DNA of 64,000 nt from Cribrihabitans_A neustonicus (GCF_048820895.1 NZ_JBMERQ010000008.1:62001-126000); one strand, 5' to 3'; counted from the first letter of the stretch, positions 1-10,363 are shown. The notes: a model not told the origin generated them from the letters alone. Made by a program: numbers and translations.

Positions 1-31
1 CCGGCGCGGGCCATTGGCAGGGGAGCCCCGC

Positions 32-2641
32 ATGGCCCGCAATACGGACCGCACCTGCGGCACCGAAGACACGCTGGAGCAGCTCAAGCGCCCCCTGGCC
101 CTGACCCGGGCCGGGATGGCGGCTGAGCGCAGCTTGCGCGCCTTCTGGCCGTTCGCCTCGGTGGTGATGGCGGCTTTGGCGGCGCTGATGCTGGGGCTGC
201 ATGAGCTTCTGCCGGTTGAAGCCGTCTGGACCGGCACCGTGGCAGCGGTGCTGGGCGGGCTGACGGCTCTGGGCTGGGGCCTCTGGCGCTTCCGCTGGCC
301 GAGCCGCGCCGCTGCGCTTGCGCGGCTGGATGGAACGCTGCCGGGCCGGCCGGTCAGCACGCTTCTGGATCAGCAGGCCATCGGCGCGGATGATCCCGCC
401 TCGGCCGCGCTCTGGCAGGCGCATCAGCGCCGCATGGCCGAGGCCGCGCGGCGCGCCCGAGCGCCTGCGCCGGATCTCAGGCTTGCAGCCGCCGACCCGT
501 TCGCGCTGCGCTATGTGGCGGCGCTTGCGCTGGTGGTGGCGCTCCTGTTCGGCTCTATCTGGCAGGTGGCCTCGGTCCGCGGGCTGGCGCCCGGCGGCAA
601 CGGCTCGGCGCTGGGCGGTCCGGCCTGGGAGGGCTGGGCCGAACCGCCCGCGTACACCCGCCTTCCGGTGCTTTACCTCAACGACCAGGCAGAAGGCCCG
701 CTGGAGCTGCCCGAGGGCAGCAAGGTGACACTGCGCTTCTATGGTAAGGCGGGAGCGCTGTCGCTGGCGGAAACCGTCTCGGGCCGCGCCGGCGCGGAGG
801 TCCCGCCCGCGGCGCCGATGCATGAATTCGAGGCCGCGCACTCCGGAACGCTGGAGATCGAGGGCCCAGGCGGGCGCAGCTGGTCTGTGGAGGTGATTGC
901 CGATCAGCCGCCCAAGGCCGCCGCGGCGGGCGATCCCGAGCTGGACGCGGGCGGCGAGACCGCGATTGCCTATTCCGCCAGCGATGACTATGGCGTGGCA
1001 GGCGGCACGCTGACCATCACGCTGGACCTCGCCAGCGTCGAGCGGCGCTATGGTCTCACCATCGACCCGGACGCCCGCGAACCCATAGTGGTGGACCTGC
1101 CCCTGCCGATCACCGGCGGCCGCAAGGCCTTCACCGAAACCCTGGTCGAGGATTTCTCCGAGCACCCCTGGGCCAACCTGCCGGTCACCTACAGCATTGC
1201 CGTCAGCGACGAGGCCGGGCATGAGGCCGATGCGGCGGCGTACAGCGCGCCGCTGGTCACGCGGCGGTTCTTCGACCCGCTGGCGGCGGCGGTGGCGGAG
1301 CAGCGGCGGGACTTGCTGTGGTCGCGCGCGAACGCGCCGCGGGTGGCGCGCATCCTGCGCAGCCTGTCGCACCGGCCAGAAGGCGTCTTCCGTGATTATG
1401 GGGATTACCTGCGCCTGCGCAGCATTCTGCGCCGGCTGGAGAGTTACATCGCCCAGAACGCCCTGCCCGAACCGCGGCAGGAAGAAGTGGCCGCTGCGCT
1501 CTGGGCTCTGGCGCTGCATATGGAGGAAGGCGACATTGGCGATGCCCTGGAACGGATGCAGCGCGCTCAGGAACGGCTCAGCCAGGCAATGCGCGACGGC
1601 GCCAGCAATCAGGAGATCGCCCGCCTGATGCAGGAGTTGCGCGAGGCCACCCAGGACTACCTGCGCCAGCTCAGCCGCCAGGCAGAGGCCGGGCCGGAAC
1701 AGCCGGGCGGCGGCGATCAGAATACGATGACGCTGAGCCAGGACGACTTGCAGGCGATGATGGACCGCATCCAGGAACTGATGGAACAGGGCCGCATGGC
1801 CGAGGCCGAACAGGCCCTGCGCGAGTTCCAGCAGATGATGGAGAACATGCGGGTGACCCGCTCCCAGGGAGGGCAGGGCGCTGATGCAGGCCGCGAGGCG
1901 ATGGAGGGGCTGGCGGAAACCCTGCGTGAACAGCAGGGGCTCTCGGACCAGGCTTTCCGCGACCTGCAGGAGCAGTTCAATCCCGGTGCCCAGAGCGGCG
2001 AGAGCCAGGGCAACGAAGGCCGCGAGGGGGGGCTGGGCCGCGGCCAGTCCCATCAGGACGGCGGCCAGGAGGGCGCGGGCCGCGGCAGCGAGGCCGGCCG
2101 CGGCGAGGGCGGAAACCGCCAGAGCCGCGGCCCGGACGGCGGCGCTCAGGAGCCGGAAGCGGGCAGCCTCGCCGACCGCCAGGACGCGCTGCGCCGTCAG
2201 TTGCAGCGCCAGCAGCAGGGACTGCCCTTTGCGGGCGGCGAGGCGGGCGAGGCCGCGCGCGAGGCGCTCGACCGTGCGGGCCGCGCCATGGAGGGTGCGG
2301 AAGAGTCTTTGCGCGGCGGCGATCTCGCCGATGCCATCGGCCGCCAGTCCGAAGCGATGGAGGCGCTGCGCGAAGGCATGCGCAGCCTCGGCGAAGCGCT
2401 GGCGCAGCAGCAGCAGGGCCAGCCGAACGGCCAGGGCCAGCCGTCGGCGACGGCGCGCGGCGACCGGATGGACCCGCTGGGCCGCAACAGCCGCGGCACC
2501 CTGGACGGCGGCGAGGTCGGCGAGGGCCAGGCCTACCGCCGCGCCTGGGATCTGCTGGAGGAAATCCGCCGCCGGGCCGGCGACCGCGAGCGCGGCGACA
2601 GCGAACGCGGCTACCTGCAGCGGCTGCTCGACCGCTTCTGA
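32..2641 (+). CDS. TIGR02302-like (DUF4175) large membrane protein
   Basis: The product is 869 residues with two hydrophobic segments near the N-terminus (about residues 37-60 and 65-85) and a third at about 160-182. A long periplasmic-looking middle follows, then a C-terminal third dominated by Gln, Gly, Arg and Glu with helical 'ALR/EAL' patterns. This architecture fits the alphaproteobacterial TIGR02302/DUF4175 family, whose function is unknown. ATG 32 is preferred over the in-frame TTG at 14 because AGGGGAG at 19-25 lies six bases before it. The gene is convergent with the zinc-ribbon gene downstream, and only about 90 bases separate them. The family call rests on architecture and remembered examples, and no catalytic motif is visible. 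Confidence 0.8.
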   Translation: MARNTDRTCGTEDTLEQLKRPLALTRAGMAAERSLRAFWPFASVVMAALAALMLGLHELLPVEAVWTGTVAAVLGGLTALGWGLWRFRWPSRAAALARLDGTLPGRPVSTLLDQQAIGADDPASAALWQAHQRRMAEAARRARAPAPDLRLAAADPFALRYVAALALVVALLFGSIWQVASVRGLAPGGNGSALGGPAWEGWAEPPAYTRLPVLYLNDQAEGPLELPEGSKVTLRFYGKAGALSLAETVSGRAGAEVPPAAPMHEFEAAHSGTLEIEGPGGRSWSVEVIADQPPKAAAAGDPELDAGGETAIAYSASDDYGVAGGTLTITLDLASVERRYGLTIDPDAREPIVVDLPLPITGGRKAFTETLVEDFSEHPWANLPVTYSIAVSDEAGHEADAAAYSAPLVTRRFFDPLAAAVAEQRRDLLWSRANAPRVARILRSLSHRPEGVFRDYGDYLRLRSILRRLESYIAQNALPEPRQEEVAAALWALALHMEEGDIGDALERMQRAQERLSQAMRDGASNQEIARLMQELREATQDYLRQLSRQAEAGPEQPGGGDQNTMTLSQDDLQAMMDRIQELMEQGRMAEAEQALREFQQMMENMRVTRSQGGQGADAGREAMEGLAETLREQQGLSDQAFRDLQEQFNPGAQSGESQGNEGREGGLGRGQSHQDGGQEGAGRGSEAGRGEGGNRQSRGPDGGAQEPEAGSLADRQDALRRQLQRQQQGLPFAGGEAGEAAREALDRAGRAMEGAEESLRGGDLADAIGRQSEAMEALREGMRSLGEALAQQQQGQPNGQGQPSATARGDRMDPLGRNSRGTLDGGEVGEGQAYRRAWDLLEEIRRRAGDRERGDSERGYLQRLLDRF

Positions 2642-2733
2642 CTGCAGCTTGGGCGCGGCGGCGCGGCTGGGATGCGACGCCCGCTGCCCCGCGAACTCCC
2701 GGGATCGGGGGCCCAGGGGGCGGAGAAGGTTTT

Positions 2734-3609
2734 CTACGCTGCGGTGAGCGACTTCACCTGCACGTCCAGCCACAGCCGCAGCTGGTCGACCCAGGCGACA
2801 TAGCCTTCCAGCGCGCTGCCCGCCTGCGGCAGATACTCGGCAATCAGTGGCGCGTTGGCATAGGTCATGACCAGCGCCAGCATCACCAGCAGCGACAGCG
2901 TAAAGCCGCGGGCAAAGCCACCCTGTCTGCGCCGCACGGAGCCGGTGCCGTCGGCTGCTCCGGCCGCGGTGGCGCTTTCGCCTGCGCGCAAGGTGGAGTT
3001 GATCTCTTCGATATCGGGCAGCAGGTCGCGGCGGGAGCCTGCTGCGGCGGCCTCGGTCTCCAGACCGTTGCGCCGCCAGTCCTGATCCCGCGCTTCGGCT
3101 GCGGGACGGGCCCCGCGGCGGGCACGGGCGATACGCTCGGGCTGCTCATGGTGCTCGGGGCGTTCTGCGCGGCGCGGGCGTGCGGGCGGCCCGCCGGGCA
3201 TTGCGTCAAGGCCGAGGTCGGGCTGGGTTTCCAGCGCCTGGGCTTCGGCTGCGCGCAGGGCGGACTCGCGCGCCGCCTCCTCGCGCAGGATGTCGGACAG
3301 TTCCGGGTCAAGCCCGCGGGCCCGCGGGGCAGGCGGTTCGGGGGCGGGTCCGGGGGCAGGGTCGTGCTGGGGAGTTTCCGGCGCAGGCGTGCCGGATTCC
3401 GGCGCGTCAGGTGCAGCCGTTTCAGGCGCCTCGGGCTTGGTGTGTTCCGGGCGCGTGGTGTCTGGTGCCTGCGCCGCCGCTTCTTCTGCAACCCCGGGCT
3501 GGAACCAGGTCTGGTCGCACTCCGAGCACTGCACGTCCCGGCCCTCGGCGGGAATGACGTCATCCGGCACTTCGTACTGGGCGGCGCAATTCGGACAGGT
3601 CAGGCGCAT
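2734..3609 (-). CDS. Zinc-ribbon (MJ0042-type) membrane protein
   Basis: The 291-residue protein starts with a zinc ribbon, CPNC at residues 5-8 and CSEC at 28-31, followed by QTW, typical of the MJ0042 finger at the N-terminus of many alphaproteobacterial proteins. A long Pro/Ala/Glu-rich, probably disordered region spans about residues 40-220. One transmembrane helix follows at about 230-252, with a short C-terminal tail. It would be a cytoplasmic zinc-binding head tethered to the inner membrane. It is divergent from ftsE, a position seen in many Rhodobacteraceae, so a cell-envelope or division role is plausible but unproven. Confidence 0.8.
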   Translation of the reverse strand: MRLTCPNCAAQYEVPDDVIPAEGRDVQCSECDQTWFQPGVAEEAAAQAPDTTRPEHTKPEAPETAAPDAPESGTPAPETPQHDPAPGPAPEPPAPRARGLDPELSDILREEAARESALRAAEAQALETQPDLGLDAMPGGPPARPRRAERPEHHEQPERIARARRGARPAAEARDQDWRRNGLETEAAAAGSRRDLLPDIEEINSTLRAGESATAAGAADGTGSVRRRQGGFARGFTLSLLVMLALVMTYANAPLIAEYLPQAGSALEGYVAWVDQLRLWLDVQVKSLTAA

Positions 3610-3807
3610 TGCTCTCTCCTCGGCGCCGGCGCCCGCGGCCGCCGGCAGGTTGTTTTCCAGCGATCATAGGTAGTTCCGCCCCGCCATAAAAGGGCCAATC
3701 GCGGTGTGGCCCGGCCGCCCTCCGCCACGGCGGCTCTGCCGCAACAGCAGCCATTGAATCTGACGGGGCCTTGGGGCACAACGGCACGGAAAAACAAGGG
3801 GGCAGCG

Positions 3808-4485
3808 GTGATCGAGCTGGACGAGGTGGGCTACAATTACGGCGGCGGCGAGTTGCTGTCCGGCGTCTCGGTGCGGCTGGCGCCGGGCTCGTTCCACTTC
3901 CTCACCGGTCCCTCCGGCGCAGGCAAGACGACGCTCCTGAAGCTCTGCTACGGCGCGCTCACTCCGACCGCAGGGCGGGTGCGGGCCTTCAACATGGATG
4001 TGAAGGGGCTGGACCGGGACCAGATGGCCTATTTGCGCCGCCGTGTCGGCGTGGTGCACCAGGACTGCCGCTTTCTCGACCATTTGCCGGTAATCGAGAA
4101 CATCGCCCTGCCGCTCACCGTCTCGGGACGCGGTCTTTCGCAGGAGGAAGCCAACCTGCGCGAGCTCCTGAACTGGGTGGGCCTGGCCGACCGCGCCGAT
4201 GCGCTGCCGCCGGAACTCTCGGGCGGGGAGCGGCAGCGGGCGGCGCTGGCCCGCTCCTTGATCCTGTCCCCCGACGTAATCATCGCGGATGAGCCCACCG
4301 GCAACGTCGACTGGGAGATGTCGCAGCGGCTGCTGCAGCTTCTCGTGGAGCTGAACCGGATGGAGAAGACCATCCTGGTCGCCACTCACGACCTGTCGCT
4401 GATCCGCGCCGCCAAGAACCAGGTGCAGGCGCGGGTGCTGAGGATCTCGGGCGGGCGGCTGCACTCGGCGGGGGCCGATCTGTGA
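3808..4485 (+). CDS. ftsE: Cell division ATP-binding protein FtsE
   Basis: This is the ABC-type ATPase partner of FtsX. The complex sits at the septal inner membrane and controls periplasmic cell-wall hydrolases. All ATPase motifs are present: Walker A GPSGAGKTT (residues 34-42), signature LSGGERQR, Walker B IIADEPTGNVD and the switch histidine in ATHD. The length of 225 residues matches the family. GTG 3808 is chosen because an AAGGGGG ribosome binding site ends five bases before it and the usual FtsE N-terminus (IELDEVGYNY) begins there; longer upstream readings lack similarity. The stop overlaps the ftsX start by four bases (GTGA), indicating translational coupling. Confidence 0.95.
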   Translation: MIELDEVGYNYGGGELLSGVSVRLAPGSFHFLTGPSGAGKTTLLKLCYGALTPTAGRVRAFNMDVKGLDRDQMAYLRRRVGVVHQDCRFLDHLPVIENIALPLTVSGRGLSQEEANLRELLNWVGLADRADALPPELSGGERQRAALARSLILSPDVIIADEPTGNVDWEMSQRLLQLLVELNRMEKTILVATHDLSLIRAAKNQVQARVLRISGGRLHSAGADL

Positions 4486-5390
4486 GCGGCGGGCGGTCCG
4501 CGCGGCTGCGCCAGCTGATCCTGGGCGATGCCCAGGCCGACCGGGTGGTGCCGCCGAGCGGCTTCACTGCCCATCTCACGCTGTTTGCCGCGGGGGCGAT
4601 GGCGTTCCTCGCGGTCTTTGCGCTGGCGCTGTCTCTGGCCTCGGGGCGGCTGGCGGACCGCTGGGCCTCGGAACTCGCGCGCGCTGCTACCCTGCGCATC
4701 AACGCCCCTGCTGAGCAGCGCGCGGCGCAGACCGAAGCGGCGCTGGAAATCCTGCGCCAGACTCCCGGCGTTGCCCAGGCACGGGCGCTGAGCGTGGAGG
4801 AGCAGGCCGCACTGCTTGCGCCCTGGCTCGGCTCCAGCCTGCCTGCCGAAGATCTGCCGGTGCCGCAGCTGATCGAGGTGACGGCGGATGATCCGGGCTA
4901 CGACGCCACCGGGCTGAGGCTGCGGCTGCAGGCCGAGGTGCCGGGCGCCGTTCTCGATGACCATGCCCGCTGGCGCGCGCCGCTGGTCGACGCCGCCCGC
5001 GCGCTCAGGCGGCTGGCCTGGGTCTCGATCCTGCTGATCGGCGGCGCGACGGCCGCGATGATCACGCTGGCCGCCAATGCCGCGCTGGCCGCGAATGCCC
5101 AGGTGATCGAGGTTCTGCGGCTGGTTGGCGCGCTTGACAGCTACATCGCGCAGGCCTTCGTGCGCCGCTTCACTCTGCGGGCGCTGATGGGCACTGCCGC
5201 GGGCGTGGCTTTGGGAATGGCCGGGGTCTGGCTGATGCCCGCCGCCTCGGAAGAGGGCGGCTTCCTGACCGGGCTTGGCTTCCAGGGCTGGGGCTGGCTG
5301 GCGCCGCTGCTGATCCCGCCGCTGGGCGCGCTGGTGGCCTTTGGCGCCACCGCCCGCGCGGCGCGCAAACGTTTGGGGGAACTTACGTGA
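4482..5390 (+). CDS. ftsX: Cell division protein FtsX
   Basis: This is the permease-like subunit of FtsEX, 302 residues. The topology is classical: one helix at about residues 32-55, a large extracytoplasmic domain (about 60-170), then three helices in the C-terminal half (about 178-205, 225-250 and 265-290). It transmits ATP hydrolysis by FtsE to septal peptidoglycan hydrolases. The GTG start overlaps the ftsE stop and its own stop overlaps the next GTG by four bases, so ftsE, ftsX and the acyltransferase form one translationally coupled operon. Confidence 0.93.
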   Translation: MSGGRSARLRQLILGDAQADRVVPPSGFTAHLTLFAAGAMAFLAVFALALSLASGRLADRWASELARAATLRINAPAEQRAAQTEAALEILRQTPGVAQARALSVEEQAALLAPWLGSSLPAEDLPVPQLIEVTADDPGYDATGLRLRLQAEVPGAVLDDHARWRAPLVDAARALRRLAWVSILLIGGATAAMITLAANAALAANAQVIEVLRLVGALDSYIAQAFVRRFTLRALMGTAAGVALGMAGVWLMPAASEEGGFLTGLGFQGWGWLAPLLIPPLGALVAFGATARAARKRLGELT

Positions 5391-6136
5391 AATCCGCATT
5401 CCAGTGGCTGCGCTCGGCCCTGTTCGAATTCCAGATCTACCTGGCGATGGCGGTCATCGGGCTGGTCTTCGCGCCCTGGGCGCTGGTTTCGCGCCGCGGC
5501 GCGAGGGTGGCCTGCAAGAGCTACTGCCGCTGGGTGCTGTGGACGGCGCGCTGGATGGTCGGCATCAAGAGCGAGGTGCGCGGCCCGGTGCCCGAGGGCG
5601 AGGTGATCATAGCCGCCAAGCACCAGAGCTTCCTCGACATCCTGATCATCTTCAACGCCGTGCCTTCGGCCCGCTTCATCATGAAGCGCGAGCTTCTGTG
5701 GACCCCGGTGATCGGCATCTATGCCAAGCGCCTGGGCTGCGTGCCGGTGAACCGCGGCAAGCGCGGCGCCGCCATTGCGAGGATGGTCAAGGGCGTCGCC
5801 GCCGAAAGCCGCGAGCCGGGCCAGCTGATCATCTATTCGCAAGGCACCCGCGTGGCGCCGGGGGTCAAAAAACCGTACAAGGTCGGCACCGCGGTGCTGT
5901 ATCAGGCGCTGGGTCAGCCTTGCGTGCCGGCCGCCACCAACGTGGGCCTGTTCTGGCCGCGCAAGGGGCTGATGCGCAAGCCGGGCCTGGCGGTGGTGGA
6001 ATTCCTGCCGCCCCTGGAGCCGGGGCTCGGGCGGGAAGAATTCATGGCAAGTCTGGAAGAGCAAGTCGAGCGCCGCTCGGACGCATTGATGCGGGAAGCG
6101 GGGTTTGAGCCGGATGGAGTATATCAGCAGTCTTGA
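5387..6136 (+). CDS. 1-acyl-sn-glycerol-3-phosphate acyltransferase (PlsC family)
   Basis: A 249-residue PlsC-family enzyme that would transfer an acyl chain to lysophosphatidic acid at the inner membrane. A hydrophobic N-terminal anchor (about residues 16-36) precedes the catalytic HX4D motif in KHQSFLDI (about 80-87). A substrate-binding SQGTR block follows at about residue 150, in place of the usual EGTR. The GTG start overlaps the ftsX stop (GTGA), so it is co-translated with ftsEX. Which of several PlsC paralogues this is cannot be told from sequence. Its 3' end overlaps the start of the truncated gene at 6114. Confidence 0.87.
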   Translation: MKSAFQWLRSALFEFQIYLAMAVIGLVFAPWALVSRRGARVACKSYCRWVLWTARWMVGIKSEVRGPVPEGEVIIAAKHQSFLDILIIFNAVPSARFIMKRELLWTPVIGIYAKRLGCVPVNRGKRGAAIARMVKGVAAESREPGQLIIYSQGTRVAPGVKKPYKVGTAVLYQALGQPCVPAATNVGLFWPRKGLMRKPGLAVVEFLPPLEPGLGREEFMASLEEQVERRSDALMREAGFEPDGVYQQS

Positions 6137-6236
6137 CGAGCTGGAGGCGCTTTACGGGGGACCGGGAGCGCGTGCCGGCCGGGGGCTGTTCCGCCCGGTC
6201 GGCCGACTGAGTGGCTTCTTCGCGGGAAGAGACTAG
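6114..6236 (+). pseudogene. Truncated 5' remnant of a pyridoxamine-phosphate-oxidase-like gene
   Basis: An ATG overlapping the acyltransferase 3' end by 23 bases opens a 40-codon frame. Its first residues, MEYISSLDELEALYGGPGA, look like the conserved start of the pyridoxamine 5'-phosphate oxidase-related flavoprotein family (SLDxLEALYGTPGxAS). The resemblance stops abruptly after 'GPGA'. The remaining 20 residues are unrelated, and the frame ends in TAG just where the dispersed repeat (6231-6415) begins. The full-length family has about 200 residues. I read it as a gene destroyed by deletion or replacement with repeat-bearing DNA. The family assignment is from memory of the N-terminal motif. 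Confidence 0.55.
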
Positions 6237-6415
6237 CTGCGCTTTGACGGCGCGCGCGGGGGCGATGCCAGCAGACGTGACTGGCAGTTTATCCCGGCAA
6301 AGTCCGTATGCCCTCCCGAGGGACCACCCAGCCGAAGCCAAATCGCCGCCGCGTGGGGGCGCGGCGGCGATGCGCGGCGGCCTTGCGGCCTTGTTCCGCG
6401 CTGAGGAGAAACGGA
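6231..6415 (+). repeat. Dispersed intergenic repeat, copy 1
   Basis: Hand alignment to 54016-54200 runs without gaps at a constant offset. Across about 120 bases from the shared ACTGGCAGTTTATC (6280) to GTTCCGCGC there are about 16 mismatches. Copy 1 begins inside the truncated gene at 6114 and ends just before the lpdA terminator. No insertion-sequence ends, transposase or target duplication is visible. A third, more diverged copy lies on the minus strand at 44655-44776. Confidence 0.75.
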
Positions 6416-6424
6416 CCGGGCAAG

Positions 6425-6450
6425 AAAAAAGGCAGCTCCGGGGAGCTGCC
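6425..6450 (-). terminator. Rho-independent terminator of lpdA
   Basis: On the minus strand a 9-bp stem (GGCAGCTCC / GGAGCTGCC, 6431-6439 with 6442-6450) is followed directly by six T residues (6425-6430). It lies about 30 bases after the lpdA stop codon. Confidence 0.85.
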
Positions 6451-6479
6451 TTTGCGTTTCAGTGCCGGTGCGCGCCGGA

Positions 6480-7871
6480 TCAGCTGTGGATCGCGCCGTC
6501 GCCGCAGGCCAGCGCCGCCTCGCGCACCGCTTCGGAGTAGGTCGGATGCGCGTGGCAGGTGAGCGCAACATCCTCGGCCGAAGCGCCGAACTCCATCGCC
6601 ACGCAAAGCTCGTGAATCAGGTCGCCGGCACCGGGGCCGATGATCGCGGCGCCCAGGATGCGGTCGGTTTCCTTGTCGGCGATGATCTTGACGAAGCCGC
6701 CCTCGGCCTGGTGCACGGCCTTGGCGCGGGCATTGCCCATGAACATGAACTTGCCGACCTTGACCTTCTTGCCCTCGGCCTTCAGCGCGTCTTCGGTCGC
6801 GCCGACGGTGGCCACTTCCGGAGTAGTGTAGACCACGCCCGGGATCACGCCGTAGTTCACGTGGCCATGCTTGCCCGCGATCACCTCGGCCACGGCCATG
6901 CCCTCGTCCTCGGCCTTGTGGGCGAGCATCGGGCCTTCGATCACGTCGCCGATGGCGTAGATGCCCTTCACGTTCGTGGCCCAGGTCTTGTCGGTGGCGA
7001 TCTGGCCGCGCTCGGTCATCTTCACACCCAGCGCATCGAGCCCCAGCCCCTCGGAGTAGGGCTTGCGGCCGGTGGCGACCAGCACCACGTCGGCATCGAG
7101 CGTTTCCTTATCGCCGCCCTTCTTGGGCTCATAGGTCACCTTGGCTTTGCCCTTGCCGGTCTCCACGCCCTGCACCGCGGCGCCCATGATGAACTTCAGG
7201 CCCTGCTTTTCCAGGATCCGCTTGAAGCTGCGCTGCACGTCCTTGTCCATGCCGGGGCAGACCGCGTCGAGGTATTCCACCACGGTCACGTCGACGCCGA
7301 GGCGGGCATAGACCGAGCCCAGCTCCAGGCCGATCACGCCCGCGCCGATCACCACCATCTTCTTGGGGATCTTCGGCAGCTCCAGCGCGCCGGTGGAGGA
7401 GACCACCTGCTTCTCGTCGATCTCCACGCCGGGGATCGAGGCGGGGACCGAGCCGGAGGCGATCACGATGTTCTTCGCCTCATGGGTGTCGCCGCCGACC
7501 TTGACCTTGCCCGCCTCGGGGATCGAGGCCCAGCCCTTGATCCAGTCGATCTTGTTCTTCTTCATCAGGAACTCGACGCCGCCGGTGTTCTGGCCGATGA
7601 CCTCGTCCTTGTAGGCCTTCATCTGGTCCCAGTCGACGGAAGGCGTTTTGCCCTTGAGGCCCATGTGCGCGAAGTTGTGCTCTGCCTCGTGCAGCAGGTG
7701 GGTCGAGTGCAGCAGCGCCTTCGAGGGGATGCAGCCGACGTTGAGGCAGGTGCCGCCGAGCGTCTCGCGGCCCTCCACGATGGCGGTCTTCAGGCCCAGC
7801 TGGGCGCAGCGGATGGCGCAGACATAGCCGCCGGGGCCGGCGCCGATTACGATCACGTCATAAGAGGCCAT
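6480..7871 (-). CDS. lpdA: Dihydrolipoyl dehydrogenase (E3)
   Basis: The 463-residue E3 flavoprotein reoxidises dihydrolipoamide on the E2 subunit and reduces NAD+. The FAD-binding GxGxxG (GAGPGG, residues 10-15), the redox disulfide in GGTCLNVGC (C42/C47), a second NAD-binding GAGVIGLE and the C-terminal His-Glu dyad region HAHPTYSEA are all present. It is the last gene of the minus-strand 2-oxoglutarate dehydrogenase group, 188 bases after the MAPEG gene with a palindromic element in between. It therefore most likely serves the SucA/OdhB complex. It ends at a clear terminator. Confidence 0.96.
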   Translation of the reverse strand: MASYDVIVIGAGPGGYVCAIRCAQLGLKTAIVEGRETLGGTCLNVGCIPSKALLHSTHLLHEAEHNFAHMGLKGKTPSVDWDQMKAYKDEVIGQNTGGVEFLMKKNKIDWIKGWASIPEAGKVKVGGDTHEAKNIVIASGSVPASIPGVEIDEKQVVSSTGALELPKIPKKMVVIGAGVIGLELGSVYARLGVDVTVVEYLDAVCPGMDKDVQRSFKRILEKQGLKFIMGAAVQGVETGKGKAKVTYEPKKGGDKETLDADVVLVATGRKPYSEGLGLDALGVKMTERGQIATDKTWATNVKGIYAIGDVIEGPMLAHKAEDEGMAVAEVIAGKHGHVNYGVIPGVVYTTPEVATVGATEDALKAEGKKVKVGKFMFMGNARAKAVHQAEGGFVKIIADKETDRILGAAIIGPGAGDLIHELCVAMEFGASAEDVALTCHAHPTYSEAVREAALACGDGAIHS

Positions 7872-7992
7872 TACAAGGTCCTTTCTTCAGAATGGGCGTG
7901 GTCCAAGCGGGGTGAGTCCCCTGCACCCCTTAGGCAGCGGGCCTACACCGGCTTGGACGGATTTGACAGAGAAGTGTTGCGCAGGGCGCAAG

Positions 7993-8055
7993 CCGGGGAG
8001 GGGGCGCTGCCCCCGGCCCTGGCGGGCCTCCCCCGGAGTATTTGGAGAAAGATGA
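7993..8055. repeat. GC-rich palindromic intergenic element
   Basis: Just downstream of the MAPEG gene stop, nested inverted repeats (GGGGGCGCTGCCCCC, GGCCCTGGCGGGCC) sit within flanking CCGGGGAG / CTCCCCCGG arms and end in the tail GGAGTATTTGGAGAAAGATG. From memory, similar 'CCTCCCCCGG...TATTT...AAGA' tails are common after genes in Rhodobacteraceae. A related GC-rich fold lies at about 56850-56915. It may act as an mRNA 3' stabiliser or terminator for the two genes upstream. Confidence 0.5.
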
Positions 8056-8059
8056 CAGG

Positions 8060-8470
8060 TCATAGCAGCGCCGCCAGCAGCATGAGCGCGGTGGCGAGGC
8101 AGCCGGCGCTCCAGATCAGGCTGCGCCAGGGCACCCAGCCGAAGGCATAGGCCGGGATGTAGAGCAGGCGCGCGCCGAGGTAGGCATAGGCGCAAGCCGC
8201 GGTGAGGGGCGAGCTTTTGCCTGCCAGCGTGACCGCGAGGCAGGCGATGGTGAACAGGATCAGCCCTTCGAAGTGGTTATTCATTGCCCGGTAGAGCCGC
8301 GCAGTGCGCCTCGAGACCTGGTCCTGCAAATCACCGCCCAGCCGGTCCCGGTCGCGGGGGCCGAGCGTCTTGCCCTGGCCAAGCTCCAGGTTGGCAGGCA
8401 CCGCCATCAGGGCGATCTGAACCACCTGCAGAAGCGCAGCAAAGGTGAGGGCGGTGAGTTCGGGGGTCAC
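8060..8470 (-). CDS. MAPEG family membrane protein
   Basis: A 136-residue protein with four predicted helices and the N-terminal pattern TPELTALTFAALLQ. The segment GRLYRAxxNHFEGLILF is seen here as TARLYRAMNNHFEGLILF, which is characteristic of bacterial MAPEG (eicosanoid/glutathione membrane) proteins. The GTG at 8470 overlaps the stop of the preceding small membrane protein by four bases; an open reading upstream of it shares no similarity. Function is unknown. It sits inside the 2-oxoglutarate dehydrogenase region, and whether that has functional meaning is open. Confidence 0.8.
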   Translation of the reverse strand: MTPELTALTFAALLQVVQIALMAVPANLELGQGKTLGPRDRDRLGGDLQDQVSRRTARLYRAMNNHFEGLILFTIACLAVTLAGKSSPLTAACAYAYLGARLLYIPAYAFGWVPWRSLIWSAGCLATALMLLAALL

Positions 8471-8736
8471 GTTTGCTGCCTCCGGGCTTTTACCCATAGG
8501 CAAAACGGGTAAATCCAGCCAAGGGCAGTATAAAGCGCAAACCCTTTCGACGACGGGCGTTCCAACTGCTGCGGAGAGGAAACGGGCAAAAACAAGAGCG
8601 TGACACCGGCGCAGAGCAGCCAGATCCAGAACCAAAATGCAATCGGACGCTGAGCTTTCCACGCAATCACGCGGTGTTTAAGCGCAAACAGCCTGGGGTA
8701 TTCCTTTTCAGGATCCGGTTCCGGTTGATAGCTCAT
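8467..8736 (-). CDS. Small two-helix membrane protein of unknown function
   Basis: An 89-residue protein with two hydrophobic stretches, FWFWIWLLCAGVTLLFLPV and a region around FALYTALGWIYPFCLWV. It has a charged N-terminus rich in Pro/Glu (PEPDPEKEY) and a basic C-terminus (KARRQQT). Its stop overlaps the MAPEG GTG start by four bases, so both are probably co-translated. The ATG at 8736 is chosen, but an alternative ATG at 8769 in the same frame cannot be excluded since neither has a strong ribosome binding site. I recognise no family. Confidence 0.6.
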   Translation of the reverse strand: MSYQPEPDPEKEYPRLFALKHRVIAWKAQRPIAFWFWIWLLCAGVTLLFLPVSSPQQLERPSSKGFALYTALGWIYPFCLWVKARRQQT

Positions 8737-8811
8737 ACAGCCCACGCAATGCCTTAAAGAAACACGCATCGGGCCGCTGATGGGCCCGATGCAATCCGGA
8801 TGCGCCTGTTT

Positions 8812-10350
<1,539 letters not shown>

Positions 10351-10363
10351 ATCAAATACTTCC

